From: an uncultured Lachnospiraceae bacterium | GTDB taxonomy: Bacteria > Bacillota > Clostridia > Lachnospirales > Lachnospiraceae | Direction: 5' to 3' | DNA length: 42,526 bases | NCBI GenBank assembly: GCA_910585605.1 | Contig: CAJUFL010000029.1 | Span: 1 to 42,526 of the forward strand | Shown: piece after piece, positions 1 to 8,293 of the stretch | How positions within the stretch are numbered: the first letter of the stretch is position 1 | Layout of the letters: each line of letters begins with the position of its first letter | The notes under the pieces: generated by a model | Databases searched by the model: none | What the model was told of the DNA's origin: nothing | Seen by the model: only the letters and a program-made list of their open reading frames with translations | Position numbers and translations under genes: made by a program

Positions 1-2
1 TA

Positions 3-134
3 CATAAAAAAGGCAGTGACAGATGTTATGGAATTGTTGCTGATGAAAAATTTCTAATGGTATCGGAATACAGCGGTTATGGTTCCGATGCGGAAGTTGT
101 TGTATTTAAGCAATGGAATGAAACACCATTTTGA
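3..134 (+). CDS. C-terminal end of an unidentified protein (partial)
   Basis: An open frame runs in from the window edge and stops at a TGA at 132-134, giving the last 43 residues of a protein that begins outside the window. The readable tail contains GIVADEKFLMVSEYSGYGSD and ends KQWNETPF. Codon use looks like that of real genes here and the frame is open from the first base. I do not recognise the family from so short a piece. The LysR gene starts 36 bases downstream on the same strand, so the two are close but not necessarily co-transcribed. Confidence 0.55.
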   Translation, partial: HKKGSDRCYGIVADEKFLMVSEYSGYGSDAEVVVFKQWNETPF

Positions 135-169
135 TATGCCAAAATAAAATATTCAGGAGGTGTACCGGT

Positions 170-1069
170 ATGGAACTTCGAGTCTTGAAATATTTCCTTA
201 CTGTGGCAAGAGAAGAAAATATAACACGGGCTGCTGCGATTTGCCATATTACCCAGCCTACACTTTCCCGTCAGATGATGCAGTTGGAGGAGGAACTGGG
301 TGTTAAGCTATTTCACAGGGGAGGACATAATATTCTGCTTACGGAGGAGGGAATGCTTTTACGCCGACGGGCACAGGAAATTGTTGGATTGGCAGAAAAA
401 ACGGAAAAGGAATTAATCCATGGAGAGGAGAATATTTCGGGAGAAATTTCAATCGGCTGCGGGGAGACACGGAATATGAAGCCGCTTTCGGAAATGATAG
501 CTTCTTTTCAGGCAAAATATCCAGATGTCAGCTTTCGTATGGATACTGCTATTGCTGATGATGTGAAGGAGCATCTGGAGAATGGGACACTGGATATGGG
601 TCTGCTGCTGGAACCTGTAGAAATCAGCAGATATCATTTTGTCAGGATGCCGATTAAAGAAAAATGGCATGTCCTTATGCGGAAGGATGCACCTTTGGCG
701 GCGAAAGAAAAAATTACCCCCAGTGATTTGGCAGGAATCCCCTTGATCGTTGCAAAACGGCAATCGGTTCGTAATGAATTGGAGAACTGGTTTGGAAATG
801 ATTTACAAAAGCTTCATGTAGCCGCTACCTGTAATCTCTCTTATGTTAATCAGTCTATTATGGTGGAGCGTGGAATCGGTGTAGCAATGACAATGGATTT
901 TTCCGGCAGTTATGATAGCCTATGCCTGCGGCCGGTAGAGCCTGAGATTGTAAGTGGATGTGTTTTGGTCTGGAAAAAGGACCAGATGCAGTCCTTCCTT
1001 ATAGCACGTTTTATTGCACATGTCAAAGAATATTTAAGTGGAATAGAAAAAGGAAAAAGAAATTCCTGA
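170..1069 (+). CDS. LysR-family transcriptional regulator
   Basis: A 299-residue DNA-binding regulator. The N-terminal winged helix-turn-helix (about residues 1-60) starts MELRVLKYFLTVAREENITR and contains the typical TQPTLSRQM recognition-helix segment; the rest is a LysR substrate-binding fold that senses an unknown effector. The start is the ATG at 170, with AGGAGG at 155-160; an upstream in-frame ATG at 131 overlaps the previous gene and has no ribosome site. The cupin, aldo/keto reductase and carboxymuconolactone-decarboxylase-like genes follow on the same strand, a common neighbourhood in Clostridia, so they are the likely targets. It resembles the second LysR at 40060-40938 through its whole HTH. 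Family assignment is firm; target and effector are inference. Confidence 0.93.
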   Translation: MELRVLKYFLTVAREENITRAAAICHITQPTLSRQMMQLEEELGVKLFHRGGHNILLTEEGMLLRRRAQEIVGLAEKTEKELIHGEENISGEISIGCGETRNMKPLSEMIASFQAKYPDVSFRMDTAIADDVKEHLENGTLDMGLLLEPVEISRYHFVRMPIKEKWHVLMRKDAPLAAKEKITPSDLAGIPLIVAKRQSVRNELENWFGNDLQKLHVAATCNLSYVNQSIMVERGIGVAMTMDFSGSYDSLCLRPVEPEIVSGCVLVWKKDQMQSFLIARFIAHVKEYLSGIEKGKRNS

Positions 1070-1163
1070 GATACAAAAAAGGCATTTCTTGTAATGCAAA
1101 ATAGGTATTAGACATGGACAGAAAGATTTTGTAAGATTAATTTATAAAAAGGAGGATGGATTT

Positions 1164-1601
1164 ATGAGAGTGGAAGACAAAAATGAATTTGATAAACAGA
1201 ATGTATTTGGATTAGGTAAGGAAAATGACGCATTTGCCAAGTATTTTATTGGAAATTCGTATCTGAATCCATTGACCCAGCCGGGAGAAAGTACGGTATT
1301 TCTTGCAAATGTCACTTTTGAACCGGGTTGCCGCAATAACTGGCATATCCATCATGCGAAGAGCGGGGGAGGGCAGCTTCTGATCTGCACGGCTGGAAGC
1401 GGATGGTACCAGGAAGAAGGAAAGGAAGCAGTCAGTCTGGAACCGGGTATGGTCATTACCATACCGCCGGAGGTTAAACACTGGCACGGAGCAAAGGCGG
1501 ACAGCTGGTTCAGTCATATTGCCGTAGAGGTTCCCGGTACGGAAACCGGTAATGAGTGGCTGGAAGAGGTTGATGAGGAAGCCTATGGGAATTTAGAATA
1601 A
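1164..1601 (+). CDS. Cupin-domain protein
   Basis: A 145-residue single-domain cupin, probably a small metal-binding beta barrel acting in the cytosol. Cupin motif 1 is seen around residues 53-72 (G-C-R-N-N-W-H-I-H-H, then GGGQLLI), where the His pair would bind a metal. Motif 2 is around residues 95-120 (PGMVITIPPEVKHWHGAKAD), supplying a further His. The ATG at 1164 is preceded by AAAAAGGAGG. Members of this family sit beside carboxymuconolactone-decarboxylase-like and aldo/keto reductase genes in many Clostridia, as here, and are sometimes fused to the former. Substrate is unknown. There is no signal peptide or membrane segment. Confidence 0.85.
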   Translation: MRVEDKNEFDKQNVFGLGKENDAFAKYFIGNSYLNPLTQPGESTVFLANVTFEPGCRNNWHIHHAKSGGGQLLICTAGSGWYQEEGKEAVSLEPGMVITIPPEVKHWHGAKADSWFSHIAVEVPGTETGNEWLEEVDEEAYGNLE

Positions 1602-1664
1602 GATTAATATTTACTCAAACTGCATATAATTTGTAGGAAGAACTTTAAGTGGAGGTAGAATACT

Positions 1665-2647
1665 ATGAAATATGTAAAATTGGGGAATTCGGATTTGGAA
1701 GTGTCTCGTATCTGTATGGGGTGTATGGGATTTGGAGACGCTGGAAACGGCCAGCATTCATGGACATTGGACGAGGAGCATTCCCGTGAGATTATAAAGC
1801 ATGGATTGGAAATGGGTGTGAATTTTTTTGATACGGCAATTGCCTATCAGGGAGGAACCAGTGAGCAGTATCTGGGCCGGGCACTCCGTGATTTTGCGAA
1901 ACGGGATGAAGTGGTGGTTGCGACGAAATTTCTGCCCCGCACGCAGGATGAAAGGGAAGCGGGAATTTCCGCACAGCAGCATATCATGCAGATGATTGAT
2001 AAAAGCCTGCATAATCTTGGCATGGATTATGTAGATTTATATATCTACCATATGTGGGATTATCAGACGCCGCTTTATGACATTATGGAAGGTCTGAATC
2101 AGGTTGTAAAGGCAGGCAAAGCCCGATATATCGGTATTTCTAACTGTTATGCTTATCAGCTGGCAAAAGCGAATGCACTGGCAGACAAAGAAGGTTTTGC
2201 CGGATTTGTATCCGTACAGGGGCATTATAATCTGATTTTTAGAGAAGAGGAACGGGAAATGGCAAGACTTTGCGGTGAAGATAATATTGCCATGACACCA
2301 TATAGTGCCCTGGCGAGCGGGCGTCTTTCCAAGCGTCCCGGTGAAACATCGAAGAGGCTTATGCAAAAGGGAAATATGATAATACGTCAGAGCAGGATAA
2401 TGAAATTATTAGGAGAGTGGATGAGCTTGCACAGAAAAAAGGAGTGTCCATGACGGAAGTTTCCCTGGCATGGCTGCTTACGAAGGCGGCATCCCCTGTG
2501 GCAGGAGCTACAAAACTCAGCCATATTGAGGGTGAGGTAAAGGCTGTGGATCTGACTTTAGATGCAGAAGAGATCGCATATCTGGAACAACCTTATGTTC
2601 CGCACAAACTGGTAGGAGTTATGCAACAGAATACACCGAATGTTTAG
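1665..2647 (+). pseudogene. Aldo/keto reductase, disrupted by a frameshift
   Basis: NADPH-dependent aldo/keto reductase of about 320 residues, split over two frames. The first frame (from ATG 1665, ribosome site GGAGG) carries the catalytic tetrad: Asp56 and Tyr61 in F-F-D-T-A-I-A-Y, Lys88 in VVATKF and His129 in YIYHM. It loses homology after SKRPGETSKRLM and runs to a TGA at 2453. The family sequence resumes in another frame at the TAT of 2360-2362 (YAKGKYDNTSEQDNEIIRR, then VDELAQKKGVSMTEVSLAWL) and ends at 2647. The lost part would hold the cofactor-binding C-terminus, so the encoded protein is probably inactive unless the ribosome slips or the base call is wrong. Confidence 0.85.
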
Positions 2648-2691
2648 TAAAGGCAATTGCTAAGCGCTTAGTGGAACGAAAGGAGAATAAA

Positions 2692-3384
2692 ATGAACTTT
2701 TATGAGACAGATCCTGAATTTATGGAAAGGTTTGAACATTTTGCATTTCAAGAGGTAGTGATGGAGGAAGGGTGCAATCTTCCGGATGATATCCGTTTTC
2801 TTGCAATTTTAGCAGTCTTGGTTGGATGTCAGGGAGAGGATGCTTACCGGGAAATGCTGCCTGTGGCATTGGATCATGGTGTTTCGCCGACATCGGTTAA
2901 GGAGATGATATATCAATCTGTAGATTATGTAGGTATGGGACGTATGTGGCCGTTTTTGTCACTCACCAATGAAATTCTGAAGGAAAGAGGTGTGGTTCTT
3001 CCGTTAGAGGGACAGTGTACAACGACAATGGAAAACCGGTTGGAAAAGGGAATAGAAGCACAGGCGGTCATATTTGGTGAGCATATGAGGGAAGCGTGGA
3101 AAGCAGGTCATATTAATAAGTGGCTGGCAGCTAATTGTTTTGGTGATTACTATACAAGAACAGGACTTACTCTGGCACAAAGGGAGATGATTACGTTTTG
3201 CTTTCTTGCAGCACAAGGGGGTGCAGAACCGCAGCTTACTTCTCATGCAAAGGGGAATATCAATCTGGGGAATGATAAGGATTTTCTGATTCGTGTTGTT
3301 TCACAGTGTCTTCCATATATCGGTTATCCCAGAAGCCTGAATGCGATTGCCTGTATAAATAAGGCGGCTGAAGAAAATTCGTGA
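2692..3384 (+). CDS. Carboxymuconolactone decarboxylase-like (CMD) family protein
   Basis: A 230-residue all-helical protein with two CMD/AhpD-like segments: one around residues 38-95 (DDIRFLAILAVLVGCQGEDA, then ALDHGVSPTSVKEMIYQSV) and one around 130-225 (REMITFCFLAAQGGAEPQL, then SHAKGNINLGNDKDFLIRVV). There is no Cys-x-x-Cys of the AhpD peroxidase type, so it looks closer to gamma-CMD-like proteins than to a peroxidase. The start is the ATG at 2692, with AGGAG at 2681-2685; the longer frame from 2671 would put the ribosome site inside the gene. It directly follows the broken aldo/keto reductase and probably shares its transcript. The reaction is unknown. Confidence 0.85.
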   Translation: MNFYETDPEFMERFEHFAFQEVVMEEGCNLPDDIRFLAILAVLVGCQGEDAYREMLPVALDHGVSPTSVKEMIYQSVDYVGMGRMWPFLSLTNEILKERGVVLPLEGQCTTTMENRLEKGIEAQAVIFGEHMREAWKAGHINKWLAANCFGDYYTRTGLTLAQREMITFCFLAAQGGAEPQLTSHAKGNINLGNDKDFLIRVVSQCLPYIGYPRSLNAIACINKAAEENS

Positions 3385-3436
3385 AATAATGAATGATATC
3401 TGACTTGATAATAATTTAAATAAAACGGGGATTTAT

Positions 3437-4486
3437 ATGAAAGTAATAGATCTGCACTGTGATACAATATATGAAATTTTAGCCGGAAGAAAAAGAGGAG
3501 AGCATATCGGGCTTAGGAAGAACCGGCTTATGCTGGATTTGGAAAGAATGCAGCAGGGGGGCTATTTCTTACAGAATTTTGCACTGTTTGTGGAAAAGAA
3601 ACAGGGGGAAAGCCCTTTTGACATGTTTAAGGAATTATTGGATGTTTTCAACATGGAAATAAAAGAAAATGAAGATTTGATTGCTAAGGTATTGACCACT
3701 GATGATATGCAAGAGAATGAAAAGGCAGGAAAAATGTCGGCACTGCTTACCGTGGAAGGCGGGGAAGCCTGTGAGGGGAAATTGGAAAATCTGAAGTATC
3801 TGTATGAACAGGGTGTTAGGATGATGACTTTGACATGGAATTTTCCCAATGAAATCGGATACCCTAATTTTGATGAGAGCAGGGATTTCTTTACACCGAA
3901 TATGGAGGAAGGACTGACTGAAACGGGAATCCTGTTTGTGGAAGAGATGGAACGGCTGGGGATAATTGTGGATGTGTCCCATCTGTCAGATGCAGGTTTT
4001 TATGATGTACTAAAATATACAAAAAGACCGTTTGTGGCAAGTCATTCCAATGCCAGAAGCATATGTCCCTGGGTGCGTAATCTTACGGATGATATGATTC
4101 GCAGGCTTGCAGACAGGGGTGGTGTGACAGGTCTTAATTATTGTGCGGATTTTTTGAGAAAGCCTGCCGTACAGGAGAAGGCAGAAAAAAACAAGTCAGA
4201 AGAAAAGGAAAGATTAATAAGAAATGGCAGGCAGGCATCCAAAGAAGGATATGCGGATTTGGAGGATATCGCAAGACATGCAAGACATATTGTTGATATC
4301 GGCGGGATAGAATGCTTAGGACTTGGCAGTGATTTTGACGGCATCCCGGCATATCAGGGATGTCCGAAGGCTGAGCGGATAGATGAGCTGGCAGATGTTC
4401 TTGCCAAAAATGGATTTCATGAAAGAGAGATTGATAAAATTTTTTATCAGAATGCATTCCGGCTTTATCAGGAGGTATTGGGCTAA
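3437..4486 (+). CDS. Membrane dipeptidase, peptidase family M19
   Basis: A 349-residue zinc dipeptidase of the renal-dipeptidase type (metallo-dependent hydrolase barrel), which hydrolyses dipeptides, often with D-amino acid tolerance. Visible metal-site motifs are H7-x-D9 in DLHCDT, a Glu in TVEGGEACEG, VDVSHLSD, FVASHSNARSI and LGLGSDFDG near residue 290. Length matches bacterial family members. There is no signal peptide, so it should be cytosolic despite the family name. The ATG at 3437 follows a CGGGG site. It lies 52 bases after the CMD gene and may be the last gene of that transcript, though no functional link is obvious. Confidence 0.92.
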   Translation: MKVIDLHCDTIYEILAGRKRGEHIGLRKNRLMLDLERMQQGGYFLQNFALFVEKKQGESPFDMFKELLDVFNMEIKENEDLIAKVLTTDDMQENEKAGKMSALLTVEGGEACEGKLENLKYLYEQGVRMMTLTWNFPNEIGYPNFDESRDFFTPNMEEGLTETGILFVEEMERLGIIVDVSHLSDAGFYDVLKYTKRPFVASHSNARSICPWVRNLTDDMIRRLADRGGVTGLNYCADFLRKPAVQEKAEKNKSEEKERLIRNGRQASKEGYADLEDIARHARHIVDIGGIECLGLGSDFDGIPAYQGCPKAERIDELADVLAKNGFHEREIDKIFYQNAFRLYQEVLG

Positions 4487-4591
4487 AGATGCTGTTGAGG
4501 GATAACGGAATGAAATATGCGGATTACATATTCAAAGAATAGTTAAAAAAAGATAAGAAAGGTATAGAAGAATAGCGTATACAGGGTTAAG

Positions 4592-4638
4592 CAAAAAGAA
4601 AAAACTGCCAGAGTGTTGTAAGTACATCACTCTGGCAG
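4592..4638 (-). terminator. Rho-independent terminator of the DHH gene
   Basis: A perfect 11-bp stem (CTGCCAGAGTG at 4605-4615 with CACTCTGGCAG at 4628-4638) is followed, on the minus strand, by a T-rich tract at 4604-4592. It lies just beyond the stop of the minus-strand DHH gene at 4677. The plus strand has no T tract after the stem, so its main role is on the minus strand. Confidence 0.9.
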
Positions 4639-4676
4639 TACTGCCGTATGGCAGCATATAGATATATCAGGGTGTT

Positions 4677-5594
4677 TTATTTAACTCCGTTAATTAATTC
4701 GTCCAGCATTTTCGGCAGTTCTGTGTCCATGTTTTCATCACTGAACTGGCAGGTTCCTACCGCTTTGTGTCCACCGCCTCCGTATTTCAGCATAAGGCTT
4801 CCTACATCAACAGTGGAAGTACGGTTTAGTATGCTGTAGCCGACTGCTGCGGAACAGCCTTTGCCGCCTTTGCCGTTTACGATCCATGCGGAGATATTCT
4901 GCTCGGGATACATACTGTAAATCATGAAGCGGTTGCCGGAATAAATAGGATCTACACCGCGCAGGTCGGAAATGATAACGTCTTTTTCTACACGGGTATG
5001 TGCTTTTACCATCTCTTTGAATTTTTCGGTCTGTTCAAAATATACATCAATACGTTCCTTCACATCAGGAAGATTCAGAATCTCATCAGTACTCATGGTA
5101 CGGCAGGCATGCATTAATTCTTCCATTAATTTGTAATTCGGAATGGAAAAGTTGCGCCATCTGCCCAGTCCGGTTCGGGGATCCATCAAAAATCCCACTA
5201 AAATCCAGCCGGTAGGATTCTGCACTTCATCAATGGTCAGGTTGCCGGAATCTACTTTGTCAACAGCTTCCATCATTTCATCAAAATGTCCGAAACGTTC
5301 TTTGCCGCCATAGTAATCATAAATGATTCTGGCACAGGAAGGAGTAATGCGGCTTTCTCCTTTGTATTTGCCTTCTAATTGCTGACGTTCATGCTCGCTG
5401 GAATGATGGTCAAACCAAAGACCACAGCCTTCAACAAATGGAACATTTGCCAGACAGTCATTCTCATCAACAGGAACCAAGCCGTCCTGCAAGTCCTTTG
5501 GATGGGCAAAAGTCCAGGAATCAATAATTCCGGCTTCCAGTAACAGTGTGCCACAAGCCAGTCCGTCAAAATCGGAGCGTGTTACTAATCTCAT
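4677..5594 (-). CDS. DHH-family phosphoesterase (exopolyphosphatase-like)
   Basis: A 305-residue cytosolic metal-dependent phosphoesterase. The DHH domain shows the D8-x-D10 metal pair in RSDFDGLACG and the signature DHH at residues 62-64. The C-terminal DHHA1 substrate-binding domain has GGGGHKAVG at about 272-280. Relatives act on pyrophosphate, oligoribonucleotides or cyclic dinucleotide products; the exact substrate cannot be read here. The start is the ATG at 5594, six bases after GGGGAGG; an ATG 15 bases upstream overlaps that site. It has its own sigma-A-like promoter (5623-5651) just downstream of galT and a strong terminator, so it can be expressed apart from the gal operon. Confidence 0.88.
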   Translation of the reverse strand: MRLVTRSDFDGLACGTLLLEAGIIDSWTFAHPKDLQDGLVPVDENDCLANVPFVEGCGLWFDHHSSEHERQQLEGKYKGESRITPSCARIIYDYYGGKERFGHFDEMMEAVDKVDSGNLTIDEVQNPTGWILVGFLMDPRTGLGRWRNFSIPNYKLMEELMHACRTMSTDEILNLPDVKERIDVYFEQTEKFKEMVKAHTRVEKDVIISDLRGVDPIYSGNRFMIYSMYPEQNISAWIVNGKGGKGCSAAVGYSILNRTSTVDVGSLMLKYGGGGHKAVGTCQFSDENMDTELPKMLDELINGVK

Positions 5595-5622
5595 ATGATA
5601 CCTCCCCATGGGTTTTCTTCTT

Positions 5623-5651
5623 ATTCTATCTTATTTTTTATGCTATTTCAA
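5623..5651 (-). promoter_or_regulatory. Promoter of the DHH gene
   Basis: On the minus strand TTGAAA (-35) and TAGAAT (-10) are separated by exactly 17 bp, about 30 bases upstream of the DHH start. It lies between galT and the DHH gene. Confidence 0.65.
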
Positions 5652-5676
5652 GCGGGAAGAAAGATTATTTTTTCAA

Positions 5677-7170
5677 TTATAAAGCGTTGATAAATCGTTC
5701 AAAGGCTTTTTTTCCTTCTGGTGTACGCTTGTATACACCGGCACATTCCAGTACTTTTATGAACACATTCCCGATTTCTTTTTGAAGAATTTCATGGATA
5801 TTTTCGGTTGTGATATCGTAATCATCAATCCATTCATCTACCCAGTCGGCATGTTTTTCAATATCGGTATTCTCACGAATGTCTTTGTGGTTTAAAATAG
5901 CATCTTCTAATTGTGCAATCTCATTTTTCAGTCTGGCCGGTAATACTGCAAGCCCCATTACTTCAATTAAACCTATATTCTCTTTTTTAATGTGATGGTA
6001 CTGGTCATGTGGGTGATAAACGCCCATAGGGTATTCATCGGTAGTAATATTATTCCGCAGCACCAAGTCCAGTTCATATAAATCACCGTGCATGCGGGCA
6101 ATCGGGGTAATAGTATTATGAGGAGTTCCATCGGTTTCATGGAAGATGAAAGCAGCTTCGTCACTGTAATTTCTCCAGACAGCTAAAATATGGTCAGCAG
6201 CCTCAGCCACGGCATATGCGTTCTTACCCTGTAAACGGATGACAGACATTGGCCACTTGATCGTTCCGGCATGAATTTCAGGATAATCTTTTAAAGAGAA
6301 TTCTGTTTCATAAGGGGCACTGGCCATTGCAAATTCATAACTGCCTCCCTGAAAATGGTCATGGCTTAAAATAGAGCCGCCTACGATTGGAAGGTCGGCA
6401 TTGGAGCCGGCAGTATAGTGTGGAAACTGCCTGACGAAATCAAGGAGCTTTTCGAATGCATCTTTATCAATTTTCATAGGAATATGTTTATCATTAAAAA
6501 TAATACAATGTTCGTTATAATATACATATGGGGAATATTGAAGGTTATAGGCTTCATTATTTAAAGTAATCGGAATGATCCGGTGATTCTGTCTTGCAGG
6601 ATGTGAAAAATGCCCGGCATAACCTTCATTTTCCCTGCATAGCAGACAGCTTGGGTAGCCGGATTTTTTTGCCTGTCCAGCCTTGGCGATATCACGGGGA
6701 TCCTTTTCAGGCTTGGATAAATTTATGGTGATATCAATCGGACCGAATTCCGTGTCAGCGGACCATTTTTCATCCTTTGCAATCCTGTCTTTACGGATAT
6801 AATTAGTGACCTGGCTGAAATGGTAGTAATAATCGGTTGCCTCCTTGGGGGATTTTGCATATTTGTCATAAAAGGTTTTTCTGACTATGGAAGGAAGAGG
6901 AGTCAAAAGCCCCATGATCCTGGTATCAAATAAATCCTTCGTGGTAATGGTGTCATCCTCTAAAATGCCTTTTTCATGTGCAAAGGTCAGCATATCTTCC
7001 AAAATCAGATGGAGTTCACGCCCTGTAGGGATATCAGCGTCAGGCTCCTGATAATCAGGGAGCTGGAATAAATCCAGCAGCTGATTTGTTACAAAGACTT
7101 TGTCAGCACTATCTACTAAACCATTTTTTGTTCCGTAATCTATTAATTCCTGAATAAGCTTGTTGATCAT
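5677..7170 (-). CDS. galT: Galactose-1-phosphate uridylyltransferase, class II
   Basis: A 497-residue enzyme of the Leloir pathway that transfers UMP from UDP-glucose to galactose-1-phosphate. The length and sequence are those of the Firmicutes GalT2 type, not the roughly 350-residue HIT-type GalT. The conserved GGSILSHDHFQGG (about residues 262-274) holds the H-x-H of the active site. The start is the ATG at 7170, with AAGGAGG overlapping the galE stop; a longer frame from 7233 would start inside galE. It is the last gene of the minus-strand galK-galE-galT operon, 14 bases after galE. No clear terminator follows it, so read-through into the DHH gene is possible. Confidence 0.97.
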   Translation of the reverse strand: MINKLIQELIDYGTKNGLVDSADKVFVTNQLLDLFQLPDYQEPDADIPTGRELHLILEDMLTFAHEKGILEDDTITTKDLFDTRIMGLLTPLPSIVRKTFYDKYAKSPKEATDYYYHFSQVTNYIRKDRIAKDEKWSADTEFGPIDITINLSKPEKDPRDIAKAGQAKKSGYPSCLLCRENEGYAGHFSHPARQNHRIIPITLNNEAYNLQYSPYVYYNEHCIIFNDKHIPMKIDKDAFEKLLDFVRQFPHYTAGSNADLPIVGGSILSHDHFQGGSYEFAMASAPYETEFSLKDYPEIHAGTIKWPMSVIRLQGKNAYAVAEAADHILAVWRNYSDEAAFIFHETDGTPHNTITPIARMHGDLYELDLVLRNNITTDEYPMGVYHPHDQYHHIKKENIGLIEVMGLAVLPARLKNEIAQLEDAILNHKDIRENTDIEKHADWVDEWIDDYDITTENIHEILQKEIGNVFIKVLECAGVYKRTPEGKKAFERFINAL

Positions 7171-7184
7171 ATATATAACCTCCT

Positions 7185-8180
7185 TTACTCTGTCTTTTCG
7201 TATCCGTTGGGATGAGTCTGGTGCCATTTCCATGCGGTAGAGAGGATAGTCTCTAAATCTGCAAACTGTGGTTTCCAGCCAAGAATCTCTTTTGCTTTAT
7301 CGCTGGATGCGATTAAAGTGGATGGATCGCCGGCACGTCTTGGTTCTTCCTTGGCAGGTATGGAATGCTTTGTTATTTTTCTTGCAGCTTCTACTACCTC
7401 TTTTACGGTAAAACCTACACCATTTCCCAGGTTAAAGATATTGCTTTCACCGCCTTTACGTAAATATTCCATGGCAAGGATATGCGCTTGTGCTAAGTCG
7501 TTTACATGAATATAATCTCTGACGCAGGTGCCGTCTTTTGTATCGTAATCATTTCCGAAGATAGATATGAATTCCCGCTGTCCGTTCGGAACCTGAAGAA
7601 TTAAGGGAATTAAATGGGTTTCCGGATTATGTGCCTCTCCAATCTGACCATTTGGATGAGCACCGCAGGCATTAAAGTATCTGAGGGAGACAAAGCGGAG
7701 ATTATGTGCATTGGAGGTCCATTTGAACATTTTTTCCATGGAAAGCTTAGTTTCCCCGTAGCAGTTGGTGGGAAGGGTGCGGTCTGTCTCTAAAATGGGA
7801 ATTCGTTCCGGTTCTCCATAGGTTGCGGCGGTGGAAGAAAATACAATCTTATCAATCCCGTGGGATACCATACTTTCCAATAAAACCTCTGTTCCACAGA
7901 GATTGTTGCTGTAATACTTTAAGGGCTTGGTCATACTTTCCCCAACCTGGGAGTTGGCGGCAAAATGAATGACGCCGTCAATGTCCTCTTTATCAAATAC
8001 AGAGTCAATAAATGCACGGTTCCGGATATCCCCTTCATAAAATTTGGCCTTGGGATGAACTGCTTCCCGGAAGCCAGTTTCCAGATTGTCTACAATGACA
8101 ACATCTTCCCCTGCCTCGATCAGTTCATATACGGTGTGGGAACCAATGTACCCTGCACCACCTAATACTAAAATACTCAT
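7185..8180 (-). CDS. galE: UDP-glucose 4-epimerase
   Basis: A 331-residue NAD-dependent short-chain epimerase that interconverts UDP-galactose and UDP-glucose, closing the Leloir cycle. It shows the NAD-binding G7-x-x-G10-x-x-G13 motif (GGAGYIGSH), the FSSTAATYGEP segment and the catalytic Y141-G-E-T-K145. The length is typical for GalE. The ATG at 8180 follows AGGAGG. It lies between galK (107-base spacer) and galT (14-base spacer) on one transcript. UDP-galactose from this enzyme could also feed cell-envelope or exopolysaccharide synthesis. Confidence 0.97.
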   Translation of the reverse strand: MSILVLGGAGYIGSHTVYELIEAGEDVVIVDNLETGFREAVHPKAKFYEGDIRNRAFIDSVFDKEDIDGVIHFAANSQVGESMTKPLKYYSNNLCGTEVLLESMVSHGIDKIVFSSTAATYGEPERIPILETDRTLPTNCYGETKLSMEKMFKWTSNAHNLRFVSLRYFNACGAHPNGQIGEAHNPETHLIPLILQVPNGQREFISIFGNDYDTKDGTCVRDYIHVNDLAQAHILAMEYLRKGGESNIFNLGNGVGFTVKEVVEAARKITKHSIPAKEEPRRAGDPSTLIASSDKAKEILGWKPQFADLETILSTAWKWHQTHPNGYEKTE

Positions 8181-8235
8181 ATTGATCTCCTCCTGTCTTT
8201 TATTAGTTTTCTTATTGCAGTTTTATATATCGTGA

Positions 8236-8293
8236 ACCTGTTTTTACAGGTGTTTGCGTAGATGGAATCTATAGACGGAAGTTCCTTCTATAG
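8236..8293 (-). other. Two hairpins in the galK-galE spacer
   Basis: The spacer holds a six-pair hairpin ACCTGT-N4-ACAGGT (8236-8251) and a second inverted repeat CTATAG...CTATAG with an inner GGAA/TTCC (8269-8293) that overlaps the galK stop codon. Neither is followed by a T tract on the minus strand, so they are not evident terminators. They may protect or process the galKET message. Confidence 0.4.

Noticed and set aside
449..763. Antisense open frame across the LysR gene
   Set aside because: It lies wholly opposite a well-supported gene, has no ribosome site and its translation has no family resemblance. The same applies to the other long antisense frames over galT, sbcC, aga and gatA.
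1081..1098. Hairpin GCATT-N6-AATGC after the first LysR gene as a terminator
   Set aside because: There is no T tract on the plus strand. On the minus strand a T run exists, but no minus-strand gene lies to its right that would need it.
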